This document shows positions 38,566-47,327 of a stretch of DNA of 64,000 nt, one piece after another. Both the position numbers and the translations under genes were made by a program. Every line of letters starts with the position of its first letter. Position 1 is the first letter of the stretch. This DNA is from Colwellia sp. (GTDB lineage Bacteria > Pseudomonadota > Gammaproteobacteria > Enterobacterales > Alteromonadaceae): the NCBI GenBank assembly GCA_013215655.1, contig JABSOX010000002.1, forward strand, positions 1 to 64,000, written 5' to 3'. A model generated the notes under the pieces. That model ran no database searches and was not told the DNA's origin. It saw only the letters and a program-made list of their open reading frames with translations.

Positions 38566-40166
38566 TGTTTTCTTCGTGGTCACTACAATCACCCAATTTA
38601 TTATTGGCTTTATTGAGTTTATTAATACCACTAGCTATTCACTTATTTAGTAAAAGCAAAGGCAAGTTAGTACCCATTGGCAATATTAAATTTATTCAAA
38701 CAGGGAAACCTGTGCGAATGAGAGAAATAAGGTTAGTTGACCGCTTGTTATTGCTTTGTCGATTATTGGTTTTATTTTTTTCGGTGCTCTTATTGGCGAA
38801 TTTGTTTTTTTATGGACAACTAAACCTACCAAATAATGTAGTAATAATCACTGCTGATTGGTTAAATAACTCTAATAAAAACGAGAAACGTCAGTTAATA
38901 GAAAATGAGCGAGGCAGTGATTATTATCTCCTATCTAATAATATCTCTGCAAATATATCTAAAAATTCGTCTGCAAAGACGTCACAAAAACTATCAAAAG
39001 ACCCATCTTTATCAAATAAAAGCTTATCTAAACAAGATATTTTGTTGTGGCAACCGGAGAATATTGATTCGCTAAACTCGCGACCCCTACCAACAACAAG
39101 AAAAAATACTTGGGCATTAGTAGCTAATTTTGAAAAAACACTTGCTGAAAAAACCACATTAACAGTATATAGCACCAATCGTGTTGCAGAGTTTAGTGGT
39201 AATAAAGTTAAGTTTTCAAGAAACGTTAATTGGCAGATAAAAGTACTTGCTAATAATCCTACGACTGCCTTTCAAGAACTCAAGCAAGTGAGACTATCAA
39301 TAGCTGTTATTAGCGACGATGATCGCAAAGAGGATGTAAGTTATATCAAAGCAGCGTTGGATATTTTAAAGAGTGAGAAATTAAAAAATTTAAAACTTAC
39401 TTATTTTGACGATGTTTCTTCATATCAAAGCTTTTATAAAAATGAAGCGACGCAATGGATCTTTTATCTAAGTTCAATGGCTGTACCTGAAAGTATTCTA
39501 AAGCAAGTAAAATTAGGTAGTCAGCTTCTCCTTGATGCTAAAGTAATCGATGCGCAAGAAGGTGATACAAAAAAAACTAAAACATCATCTAAGCATTTAT
39601 GGGAAGTACAAATTGCAGAACATAACCTTAGTATTATCAAAGGCTTTCTTTATGGGAATACAGTTTTAGAACGCATTAATTTATTAGATGAAAGTTTAGT
39701 TATTGATGTTTTGTGGAAAGCAGCTGCGGTTAACAATAAGGTTAAAAAAGATCTTTTAATAGAGCATTCACAAGGTTTAGGGAAGATCATTGCATTTAAT
39801 AGCCGCTTTAATCCAAAATGGAATGATTTAGTCATTCAACCGCAATTTCCACATTTTATCTTATCTTTATTTTTATCTGAAAAATTAGCAGAGCTTGAGC
39901 AACAGCATGGTCGCTTAACTCTTGAGCAAATAGGCACGGAGCAAATAAGTACTGTAGATAGTAAAAAACAGAGTCAGGATAGTTTTTCTAATGAGGGTAA
40001 TAAGCGACCATTTAAAGAAAAATCTCAATCAATGAGCAAGTCTTGGTTAAATAAAATACTGATGGTTTTATTAGTCTTATTCTTCTCAATTGAACGTATA
40101 TTAAGTGAAATAAAAATAGCAAAAAAAGTACGCAGCTTACAAGACTCAAATGCAGGGTCGTTGTAA
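38565..40166 (+). CDS. BatA-N-domain membrane protein
   Basis: The N terminus SPNLLLALLSLLIPLAIHLF followed by RLVDRLLLLCRLLVLFFSVLLLANLFF is the BatA (aerotolerance N-terminal) two-helix anchor. A ~400-residue, mostly periplasmic part follows, and one more helix lies near the C terminus (KILMVLLVLFFSIERIL). A Ser/Lys-rich stretch (KNSSAKTSQKLSKD) is low in complexity. I take ATG 38565, one codon after an in-frame TTG at 38562, because it overlaps the DUF58 stop as TGATG, implying coupled translation. Function unknown beyond family context. Confidence 0.82.
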   Translation: MFSSWSLQSPNLLLALLSLLIPLAIHLFSKSKGKLVPIGNIKFIQTGKPVRMREIRLVDRLLLLCRLLVLFFSVLLLANLFFYGQLNLPNNVVIITADWLNNSNKNEKRQLIENERGSDYYLLSNNISANISKNSSAKTSQKLSKDPSLSNKSLSKQDILLWQPENIDSLNSRPLPTTRKNTWALVANFEKTLAEKTTLTVYSTNRVAEFSGNKVKFSRNVNWQIKVLANNPTTAFQELKQVRLSIAVISDDDRKEDVSYIKAALDILKSEKLKNLKLTYFDDVSSYQSFYKNEATQWIFYLSSMAVPESILKQVKLGSQLLLDAKVIDAQEGDTKKTKTSSKHLWEVQIAEHNLSIIKGFLYGNTVLERINLLDESLVIDVLWKAAAVNNKVKKDLLIEHSQGLGKIIAFNSRFNPKWNDLVIQPQFPHFILSLFLSEKLAELEQQHGRLTLEQIGTEQISTVDSKKQSQDSFSNEGNKRPFKEKSQSMSKSWLNKILMVLLVLFFSIERILSEIKIAKKVRSLQDSNAGSL

Positions 40167-40167
40167 T

Positions 40168-42480
40168 ATGTTCACCAAAAAAACGGCTATTAAAAAGCGT
40201 CTAAATACCCTTATTAAAACGCTAAAACAAAAACTGTTATTGCAAAATATTATTCAGTCTTGTTCATGGATTATAGCGCTAGCCTTTATAACGTCTTGGT
40301 TGAATTTATCGAATATTTACCAAGTAATAATATTCTTTTTTATTATTATCATTCGTTTACTCATGATGACAAAATCTGCTCGTTATAAGGATATAACCGT
40401 AGAAAACCTTGTATTACATTTAAATCGTCAATATCAGCAGCTAGAAGAAAGTATGCAGTTGGTTTTTATTGAAGATCACCTGCTCACGAATCTACAACTA
40501 TTGCAGAAAAAAAGGGTTATACCGCGACTTAATCATATTTTAGAAAAAAACAATGAGCAATTAATACCGGCAATATCCTACCGAAAAAGCTTTACGCAAT
40601 GCTTAATTGTTATAGCGATTGGTTCAATCCTATTGTTTGCAAATAAGCTCTTATTTCCAATTTCTTTAATTGAAGAAAAAATGAGCGATGTTCAACAACA
40701 ATTATTAACAAAAACTCTAGCCAAAATAAAAACGAGTGAAATAACAGTTATTGCCCCTCAATATACGTCATTAAAAGATAAGCAATATGAAACACTTAAT
40801 GTGGAGTTTATCGAAGGCGCCACTATTCGTTGGCAACTTAGGTTTAGCGATGAACAGCAAGACTATTTTATTAAATTTGCGGATGGAACGTTAAAGCAGT
40901 TACAACAACAAACCGATAAATCTTATTCGCTGGAAAAGAAGATATATTTTACCGGTATTTATCAAATAGTGACTAAAAATGAAGTGTTGGAAAACATTTA
41001 TACCTTAACGGTGATAAAAGATAAAAAGCCCCGTATTCGTATTATTTCACCTAAGAAAACCATCACCGAAATAGCAACAAACGGTATTACTGAATTTGAA
41101 ACACAAGTGCTAATTTCAGATGATTTTCATATCAGTAAAGTTGAAATTTTAGCATCTATTGCTAAGGGCTCAGGTGAGTCGGTTAAATTTAGAGATCAGG
41201 TGTTTTCTTTTGATTCCAAACAACACCTTGATGGCGGTGATCTTTATAGGAAAAATTGGCAGTTAACATCTTTAGGTATGGAGCCTGGCGATGAGCTTTA
41301 TTTCACCATTAAGGCATGGGACAACCATGTACCGACTGCACAAATGACACGCTCGGCAACTAAAATTGTACGCTGGGTAGAAGAAGAAGAGCAAGGTGTC
41401 TTATCAAGCGGTATTTTAATTGATTTTATGCCTGAGTATTTTAAAAGTCAGCGTCAAATTATTATTGAAACTATTGAACTCATTGACGATAAAAAAGAGT
41501 TATCAAAAGATAAATTTGTAGAAACATCTGAATTATTAGGCATCGCTCAAAGTGAATTAAAAGAAAAGTATGGCCAATATCTCGGTGATGAAGTTGAAGA
41601 TGGCGGTGGTGGACATGCTATTAGTGCTGAAGATATTGAAGATCTTTCTCATGACAACCAAACCGCACATGATAGCAGTGAAGAAAACAGTGGTCATGGG
41701 CACGAAAATGAACATGTTGTAGACACTTTTGCGATGAATAGTTTTGGTAATGACCGCTCTGGACTTAGTGATAATATCGCTCGTTTTGGTCATAACCATG
41801 GAGATGCAGATATTGGCATAATGAGCCGACAAGACCCCAAGGCATTAATGAAAAGATCGATTTCAAACATGTGGCAAGCAGAATTACATTTAATGTTATC
41901 TGAGCCTGATAAAGCACTACCTTTTGAACAAGAGGCGTTAAAGTATTTAAAAATGGCGAAAAAAGCAGAACGAATTTATGTGAAACGTTTAGGTTTTGAG
42001 CCACCTCCAGTGAGTGAACAGCGTCGCTATCAAGGAGAGTTAGACGATATTTTAAGTTATCAGCGTAACCAAAAAGTTGATTTAACAAACAGTGAAAGTA
42101 AGCCGTTATATGACTTGTTTACATTGCTTAATGAAAAATTATCGTTACGCGAGTCTATAGAAAAGCCGTTAAGTATTGGGCAACGTAAGTTGATACAAAC
42201 AGTGAAAAGTCGATTTGAACAATTATTACTTAAACGCCCTGCGTTGATAACGTCAGTGGCAATACTTGAACGAATATTACTCGGTAATAGTTTTAGTTTA
42301 GCGAATTGTCAGGACTGTCAAACTAAGCAAAATAGTATTGCGCAATTGAGTCATAAAATTTGGCAGATTTTACCGCAGGTAACGGCTATGCCAAGTGTAC
42401 GCCGTGAAAGTTATGCTGATAGGGATAGCTTGTTTAAAAAATACAGTTCATTTTTAATCGATGAAGTGGACGTTAAATAA
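40168..42480 (+). CDS. DUF4175-like membrane protein with His/Asp-rich segment
   Basis: Two N-terminal membrane helices (IIALAFITSW onward; CLIVIAIGSILLFANKLLF) followed by a large periplasmic region with strand-rich parts (residues about 190-410) and helical parts (about 560-770). Residues about 480-560 are acidic and His-rich (SGHGHENEHVVD, ARFGHNHGDADIG), a potential metal-binding linker. It resembles DUF4175 proteins that accompany MoxR/BatA genes. ATG 40168, one base past the upstream stop, is chosen over 40150. The stop overlaps the next ATG (TAATG). Confidence 0.75.
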   Translation: MFTKKTAIKKRLNTLIKTLKQKLLLQNIIQSCSWIIALAFITSWLNLSNIYQVIIFFFIIIIRLLMMTKSARYKDITVENLVLHLNRQYQQLEESMQLVFIEDHLLTNLQLLQKKRVIPRLNHILEKNNEQLIPAISYRKSFTQCLIVIAIGSILLFANKLLFPISLIEEKMSDVQQQLLTKTLAKIKTSEITVIAPQYTSLKDKQYETLNVEFIEGATIRWQLRFSDEQQDYFIKFADGTLKQLQQQTDKSYSLEKKIYFTGIYQIVTKNEVLENIYTLTVIKDKKPRIRIISPKKTITEIATNGITEFETQVLISDDFHISKVEILASIAKGSGESVKFRDQVFSFDSKQHLDGGDLYRKNWQLTSLGMEPGDELYFTIKAWDNHVPTAQMTRSATKIVRWVEEEEQGVLSSGILIDFMPEYFKSQRQIIIETIELIDDKKELSKDKFVETSELLGIAQSELKEKYGQYLGDEVEDGGGGHAISAEDIEDLSHDNQTAHDSSEENSGHGHENEHVVDTFAMNSFGNDRSGLSDNIARFGHNHGDADIGIMSRQDPKALMKRSISNMWQAELHLMLSEPDKALPFEQEALKYLKMAKKAERIYVKRLGFEPPPVSEQRRYQGELDDILSYQRNQKVDLTNSESKPLYDLFTLLNEKLSLRESIEKPLSIGQRKLIQTVKSRFEQLLLKRPALITSVAILERILLGNSFSLANCQDCQTKQNSIAQLSHKIWQILPQVTAMPSVRRESYADRDSLFKKYSSFLIDEVDVK

Positions 42481-44519
42481 TGAATGAAGCGATGATCTTT
42501 AATTTATTTGGTTATATAAGCTTTATTTTACCAACAATCGTTGAGCAAATACTTTTTGTTATTGCTGTCATTATTTTATTTGTGACAATACTTTTATCTT
42601 TCAACAGGATTATTGTTAATTCATCTCATGAAAGTACAGTACTTGATACTTTGCGCTTTACTTTGGTGGTAATACTTAATATCGCTACTTTTATTACCAT
42701 GATAGTACTGATTAATGAGGTAAAAGTAATAACAGAAGACACAGCCAAACATGTATTGATTACATCAGGAACCAACCAACTACAACTAGCTTCACTTCAC
42801 TTATCTGATAATGATCATGTTTATTTGTTATCTCAGTATCGGAAGAAGTATCAAAATGAAAATGATGAAAGTGAAACTATAAATACTGCTATTTTAACCT
42901 CGAGTATTATTAAGATTGATAATGTTCAACAACTTCTATATTTAAAACCCAATCTGTCAAATTTAACAGTAGTTGGTGATGGTTTAACAAAGCAAGAGCT
43001 ATTATATTTAAAGCAAATAGATCTTACTTTTAACTTATCAAAAACGCTAATGGGGCCAGTAAATATGAGCTGGCAAAAGCAGTTGTTGATGGGGCAAATA
43101 TTGACGATACAAGGCGTATTTCAAAGTGCAGAACTTGATGAACAACAAATTTACCAAGTTGCTTTATACGATACAGACGATCAACAAGTGGATAGCTTAC
43201 GGGTTAAACATGATGAACACTTTACTTTGTCCTTATTGCCGAAAACAACGGGGTTGTTTGCTGCTCAGTTGAAAATATTTGATGAAAATGAAACGTTATT
43301 AGTAAGTGAACCTATTGCTTTTGAAATTATCAAATCAGTCTCACCAGCAATTGTAATCAAGCAATCATCTGCTTCTTTTGAATCTCGCCATATCAAGAAT
43401 TGGGCAGAGCAACAGGGCAGTAAAATATTACTTTTAACACAAGTGAGCAAAAATAAACAAATCCAACAACAGGTTAATTTTGTTGATAATAACAATACAG
43501 CAGCTAACCTTGACGGCTCAGTGTTAAAAAATAATGTCACTAAGTTAAATCCTGACTTTGAAGTATTAGCACACGCTTGGTTGAAAGATTTTGATCTGTT
43601 AATTATTGATGGCAGAGCTCTACTTGCTTTAAATAGTAATGAACAAGCAGAGTTAAATAAAGCCATTGTTGATGGCTTAGGTCTTTTAGTCTTAGTCGAT
43701 GAAAGCTTGGTTGTGGCTTTTGAACAATCATCGCCTAAAATTTTGACTCAATATCAATTGACACCAATACCAAGTGGTATTAATAAAAACTCAAATAAAC
43801 GAGTAGATAAACAGAGTACAACGGGTATTTGGTGGGAAAACAGTTTTAGCAACATTGCTGAGTTAACTCTTCCATACAAGAACATTAATATCAGTGCTGT
43901 GCACGCTAAAACGTTAGTTTATGGCGACAATCGTAATCCTTTAGTTTTGAGTACAAATTTTGGTTTAGGTAAAGTGAGTATTTCACTTATTAATCACAGT
44001 TATCAGTGGTCGATATCTGGTCAAAAAACAGCGTATAGCCAGTATTGGCAATATCTAATGACGCAAATGTCGAGAAACACATTACAATCATATTGGAAAA
44101 ATGAAGCCGGTAATGAAGTTTCATATCTGGGTGAATATTTTCGGTTATGTGCTCAGTCTAACGAAGAAAATTTAACAGCGTCGATAATTATTCAACGAAC
44201 ATTTACACGAGAGTCAACTTACTGCGGTATTGATTGGTCAACTAAACTTGGCTGGCAGCAACATTCTTTGTATCAGAAGCAAAATAATACTTCTGTTAAA
44301 AGTACCTTATTTGCACAAAAATCTCGTTATATTTATCCTAAAAGTAGTTGGTTAACTTGGCAGCAAGCACAAAAACATCAAGCTAGCCGTCAGGTACATA
44401 AAGAGAACAAAAATGTTAGAACGGTTAAAATTTACCAGCCAATAAATAAAGACGTCATCTGGTTAATATTTTTTATCTGTTTATCTTTTTTGTGGATTGA
44501 GCAGAAGTTTTTTAAATGA
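42480..44519 (+). CDS. Large membrane-anchored protein of the MoxR/BatA cluster
   Basis: 679 residues: N-terminal helices (SFILPTIVEQILFVIAVIIL, then LRFTLVVILNIATFITMIVL), a long periplasmic body, and a C-terminal helix (DVIWLIFFICLSFLWIEQKF) that would return the tail to the cytoplasm. The middle, with DLLIIDGRALLALNSNEQAE, GLGLLVLVDESL and LVLSTNFGLGKVSISLINHS, resembles the GATase-1-like membrane proteins found at the end of MoxR-DUF58-BatA operons, but the catalytic Cys-His of a true amidotransferase is not evident. Translationally coupled to the preceding gene. Confidence 0.7.
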   Translation: MNEAMIFNLFGYISFILPTIVEQILFVIAVIILFVTILLSFNRIIVNSSHESTVLDTLRFTLVVILNIATFITMIVLINEVKVITEDTAKHVLITSGTNQLQLASLHLSDNDHVYLLSQYRKKYQNENDESETINTAILTSSIIKIDNVQQLLYLKPNLSNLTVVGDGLTKQELLYLKQIDLTFNLSKTLMGPVNMSWQKQLLMGQILTIQGVFQSAELDEQQIYQVALYDTDDQQVDSLRVKHDEHFTLSLLPKTTGLFAAQLKIFDENETLLVSEPIAFEIIKSVSPAIVIKQSSASFESRHIKNWAEQQGSKILLLTQVSKNKQIQQQVNFVDNNNTAANLDGSVLKNNVTKLNPDFEVLAHAWLKDFDLLIIDGRALLALNSNEQAELNKAIVDGLGLLVLVDESLVVAFEQSSPKILTQYQLTPIPSGINKNSNKRVDKQSTTGIWWENSFSNIAELTLPYKNINISAVHAKTLVYGDNRNPLVLSTNFGLGKVSISLINHSYQWSISGQKTAYSQYWQYLMTQMSRNTLQSYWKNEAGNEVSYLGEYFRLCAQSNEENLTASIIIQRTFTRESTYCGIDWSTKLGWQQHSLYQKQNNTSVKSTLFAQKSRYIYPKSSWLTWQQAQKHQASRQVHKENKNVRTVKIYQPINKDVIWLIFFICLSFLWIEQKFFK

Positions 44520-44599
44520 TTTGATGTTTAGATAAAGGGAAATTACAACGCCTGATAAAACTTACTCAGACGTTATATTTTATAAGTGATATAAAGGAC

Positions 44600-45097
44600 T
44601 TAAACTCGCAACGCTTTTTCACCACGCGCAATACCTACGCAGCCAGAGCGTACTGCTTCGATGATCTCGGTTTCATTGCTGAGTGTTTCAACAAAAGCAT
44701 TAAGCTTTTCGGCGTCCCCAGTGAGTTGAATGGTATAAACCTGTTTACCAATATCAATGATAGAACCTCTAAAAATATCAGTAATACGTTTAACTTCAGT
44801 GCGTGATTTATCATTCATTGCCAGTACTTTTATTAATATCAATTCACGTTCAACATGTTTTCTCTCGGTTAAATCAGTAATTTTAATAACATCAATTAAC
44901 TTGTTTACTTGTTTGACAATTTGCTCGAGGATTTTATCATCACCTCTGGTTGCTATGGTGATCCTCGATAAACTTGCATCTTCTGTTGGTGCTACCGTTA
45001 AGCTTTCAATATTAAAAGCACGTTGTGAAAATAATCCGACAATACGAGATAGCGATCCCGGTTCATTTTCTAATAATATGGCTAATATACGACGCAT
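44600..45097 (-). CDS. ilvH: Acetolactate synthase 3 regulatory (small) subunit
   Basis: Valine-binding regulatory subunit: N-terminal ACT domain RRILAILLENEPGSLSRIVG with RAFNIESLTVAPTEDASLSR, then the conserved C-terminal half (RELILIKVLAM, FRGSIIDIG, EAVRSGCVGIARGEKAL). 165 residues (E. coli IlvH 163). The start overlaps the ilvI stop by one base (TAATG), so the subunits are made by coupled translation. Confidence 0.95.
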   Translation of the reverse strand: MRRILAILLENEPGSLSRIVGLFSQRAFNIESLTVAPTEDASLSRITIATRGDDKILEQIVKQVNKLIDVIKITDLTERKHVERELILIKVLAMNDKSRTEVKRITDIFRGSIIDIGKQVYTIQLTGDAEKLNAFVETLSNETEIIEAVRSGCVGIARGEKALRV

Positions 45098-46821
45098 TAT
45101 GCTTTTACTCCTTTTTTTATCAACATGTCATCGATTGCTCCATGGCGAATTTGCATTGGATAAACATGTTCTTTTTCATCAACTAAAACATCAACAAATA
45201 CTAAGCGCTTTTTAATAGCGAACGCTTGCTCAAGCTTCTCATCTAACTCATCAATGTGATCGATTTTAATACCTACGTGACCATAAGACTCCGCCAGTTT
45301 AATAAAGTCAGGTAAAGACTCCATATAAGATGATGAGTGGCGGCCGCCGTATACCATGTCTTGCCATTGACGAACCATGCCTAATGAACGGTTATTTAGG
45401 GTGACAATTACAACAGGTAAATTATATTGCAGACACGTTGATAACTCTTGAATATTCATTTGAATAGAGCCGTCGCCGGTGATACAAATTACATGACTAT
45501 CAGGGAAAGCGAGTTTTACGCCCATCGCTGCTGGTAAACCAAAGCCCATGGTGCCTAATCCTCCAGAGTTAATCCACTGGCGAGGTTTGGCAAACGGATA
45601 ATATTGTGCAGCAAACATTTGATGTTGACCTACATCCGAGCATACATAAGCCTCACCTTTGGTAATACGATACATAACTTCAATGACATGTTGTGGTTTT
45701 ATTTTATCGCCGTCTTTTGAATAACTGATGCTTTTAACCGCTCGCCATTCGTTAATTTGTTGCCACCAAGTATTTAAAGCCTCTGCATTAGGGCTATAGT
45801 CTGTGGTTTTTAATTCATCGAGTAATTGTTGAATAACAATATCAAGCAAACCAACAATAGGCACATGAGCGTTGATAGTTTTTGATATGGAGGTGGGATC
45901 AATATCAACATGAATAATGGTAGCGTCAGGGCAGAACTTTTTAACGTTATTAGTAACACGATCGTCAAAACGTGCGCCAAGCGCTAAAATCACATCAGCA
46001 TTAGCCATCGTTTTGTTAGCTTCAAGACTACCGTGCATACCTAACATGCCGATAAAGTTTTTATGAGTCCCGGATAAACCACCTAAGCCCATTAATGTAT
46101 TGGTACAAGGGGCATTTAGTTTTTCAACAAGTTCAGTTAATAATTCAGAGGCGTCAGCTATAACGATACCACCACCTGAATATACAACTAAACGTTTAGC
46201 GGCACTTATGGTTTTAACTGCTTTGCGAATTTGTTTAATGTGACCTTTTGCTGATGGATTATACGAACGCATCTTTACATCAGTGGTTATTTGATATTCG
46301 CCTTTGTTTTGTGGGATTAACAAGTCTTTGGGCAATTCAACAACAACGGGTCCTGGTCGACCCGTTTTAGCGATATAAAACGCTTTGGCAATAATGTTTG
46401 GGATGTCTTCAAGGCGGCGACAATTAAAACTATGCTTAACGATAGGACGAGTACAGCCAACAATATCGGTTTCTTGAAATGCATCATCGCCAATAAGTGT
46501 TGTTGCAACTTGTCCGGCCAAGACCACCATAGGAATCGAGTCCATATAAGCGGTGGCAATACCTGTTACACAGTTTGTTGCCCCAGGTCCTGATGTGGCT
46601 AAAACAACGCCAACCTTACCTGTCGCTCGGGTATAACCGTCAGCCATATGTGTTGCCGCTTGCTCATGACGAACAAGAATATGCTCAAAATCATCTTGTT
46701 GAAATATTGCATCGTAAATATCCAATACTGAACCACCGGGGTAGCCAAATACGTATTTTACATCGAGTGCTGAGAGGGCTTTTACCACCATTTCGGCACC
46801 GGTAAATAATTGAGCAGTCAT
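45097..46821 (-). CDS. ilvI: Acetolactate synthase 3 catalytic (large) subunit
   Basis: TPP-dependent first common enzyme of branched-chain amino acid synthesis. The N-terminal domain has [14 protein letters not shown] and the catalytic Glu in [18 protein letters not shown]; the TPP/Mg motif is [20 protein letters not shown]. 574 residues, identical in length to E. coli IlvI, and co-linear with it. Preceded by a leader peptide and attenuator (46863-47021), unlike E. coli ilvIH, which is controlled by Lrp. Confidence 0.95.
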   Translation of the reverse strand: MTAQLFTGAEMVVKALSALDVKYVFGYPGGSVLDIYDAIFQQDDFEHILVRHEQAATHMADGYTRATGKVGVVLATSGPGATNCVTGIATAYMDSIPMVVLAGQVATTLIGDDAFQETDIVGCTRPIVKHSFNCRRLEDIPNIIAKAFYIAKTGRPGPVVVELPKDLLIPQNKGEYQITTDVKMRSYNPSAKGHIKQIRKAVKTISAAKRLVVYSGGGIVIADASELLTELVEKLNAPCTNTLMGLGGLSGTHKNFIGMLGMHGSLEANKTMANADVILALGARFDDRVTNNVKKFCPDATIIHVDIDPTSISKTINAHVPIVGLLDIVIQQLLDELKTTDYSPNAEALNTWWQQINEWRAVKSISYSKDGDKIKPQHVIEVMYRITKGEAYVCSDVGQHQMFAAQYYPFAKPRQWINSGGLGTMGFGLPAAMGVKLAFPDSHVICITGDGSIQMNIQELSTCLQYNLPVVIVTLNNRSLGMVRQWQDMVYGGRHSSSYMESLPDFIKLAESYGHVGIKIDHIDELDEKLEQAFAIKKRLVFVDVLVDEKEHVYPMQIRHGAIDDMLIKKGVKA

Positions 46822-46862
46822 GAGAATATCCTTTGTTAACTCTAATATAATTAATTATTAAA

Positions 46863-46900
46863 TAATAAAAAACCCTCGGTCTTATGCAGAGCGAGGGTTT
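46863..46900 (-). terminator. Attenuator terminator of ilvIH
   Basis: On the minus strand AAACCCTCG and CGAGGGTTT form a perfect 9-bp stem (plus-strand 46892-46900 and 46870-46878), followed by TTTTATTATT. The competing antiterminator uses GCGAGG in the leader coding region (plus-strand 46945-46950) paired with CCTCGC at the foot of this stem (46891-46896). Confidence 0.88.
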
Positions 46901-46925
46901 GTTGTTTTAGTTTGTTTATTTGCTT

Positions 46926-47021
46926 TTATCTTACACAACACCAGCCTCGCAATGGTTTGAGAACCACGACGACAGAGAGGACTTTATTGAGTGAAATGTT
47001 GAGTAAAATTTTGTGCATCAT
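46926..47021 (-). CDS. ilvIH leader peptide (31 residues)
   Basis: Small reading frame from ATG 47021 (a second ATG is at 47018) to TAA 46928-46926: MMHKILLNISLNKV then LSVVVVLKPLRGWCCVR. Within 31 residues there are six Leu, one to two Ile and six Val including a run VVVV, the control-codon pattern of branched-chain attenuators. Downstream it is followed directly by an alternative-pairing region and a terminator. Segment AGTCCTC in the Val/Leu region can pair with GAGGCT just after it, giving the 1:2 protector pairing. Starved ribosomes stalled on the Val run would free GCGAGG for the antiterminator. Confidence 0.82.
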   Translation of the reverse strand: MMHKILLNISLNKVLSVVVVLKPLRGWCCVR

Positions 47022-47081
47022 TATATGCTGTAATCTTTTTAATAAACTTGTTAACGGAAATACAAATAAACTTATGCTGTA

Positions 47082-47110
47082 TTTTTAAAGGGTTTAACTA
47101 AATCTGTCAA
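47082..47110 (-). promoter_or_regulatory. Probable promoter of the ilv leader and ilvIH
   Basis: Minus strand: perfect -35 TTGACA (47110-47105), 17-base spacer, TAAAAA as -10 (47087-47082, 4 of 6). Transcription would begin near 47075, leaving about 55 bases before the leader ATG. A TATAAT overlapping the leader ATG is too close to serve it. The remainder of the 506-base gap up to 47327 shows nothing else distinct. Confidence 0.5.
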
Positions 47111-47327
47111 CTAATAAATACAAATAAAAACTTATAGCTAATAACAAACTTAAAAAAGGCATTGGTTTCTGCAAGATAAAGTACTATAAACATGACGAAA
47201 AATGCCAATAAACTAATAAAGCATATGGGTACAGTTAGTTTCAACACTATAATTTTACGCCATTATTACGCAAAAAAAAATGGATGGCTTACACTCAATA
47301 GTAATGTGATTCTAATAAATTGGTTTT

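Noticed and set aside
47016..47026. TATAAT overlapping the ilv leader start as a -10 box
   Set aside because: A transcript from it would start inside the leader codons; the TTGACA-17-TAAAAA pair upstream fits better.
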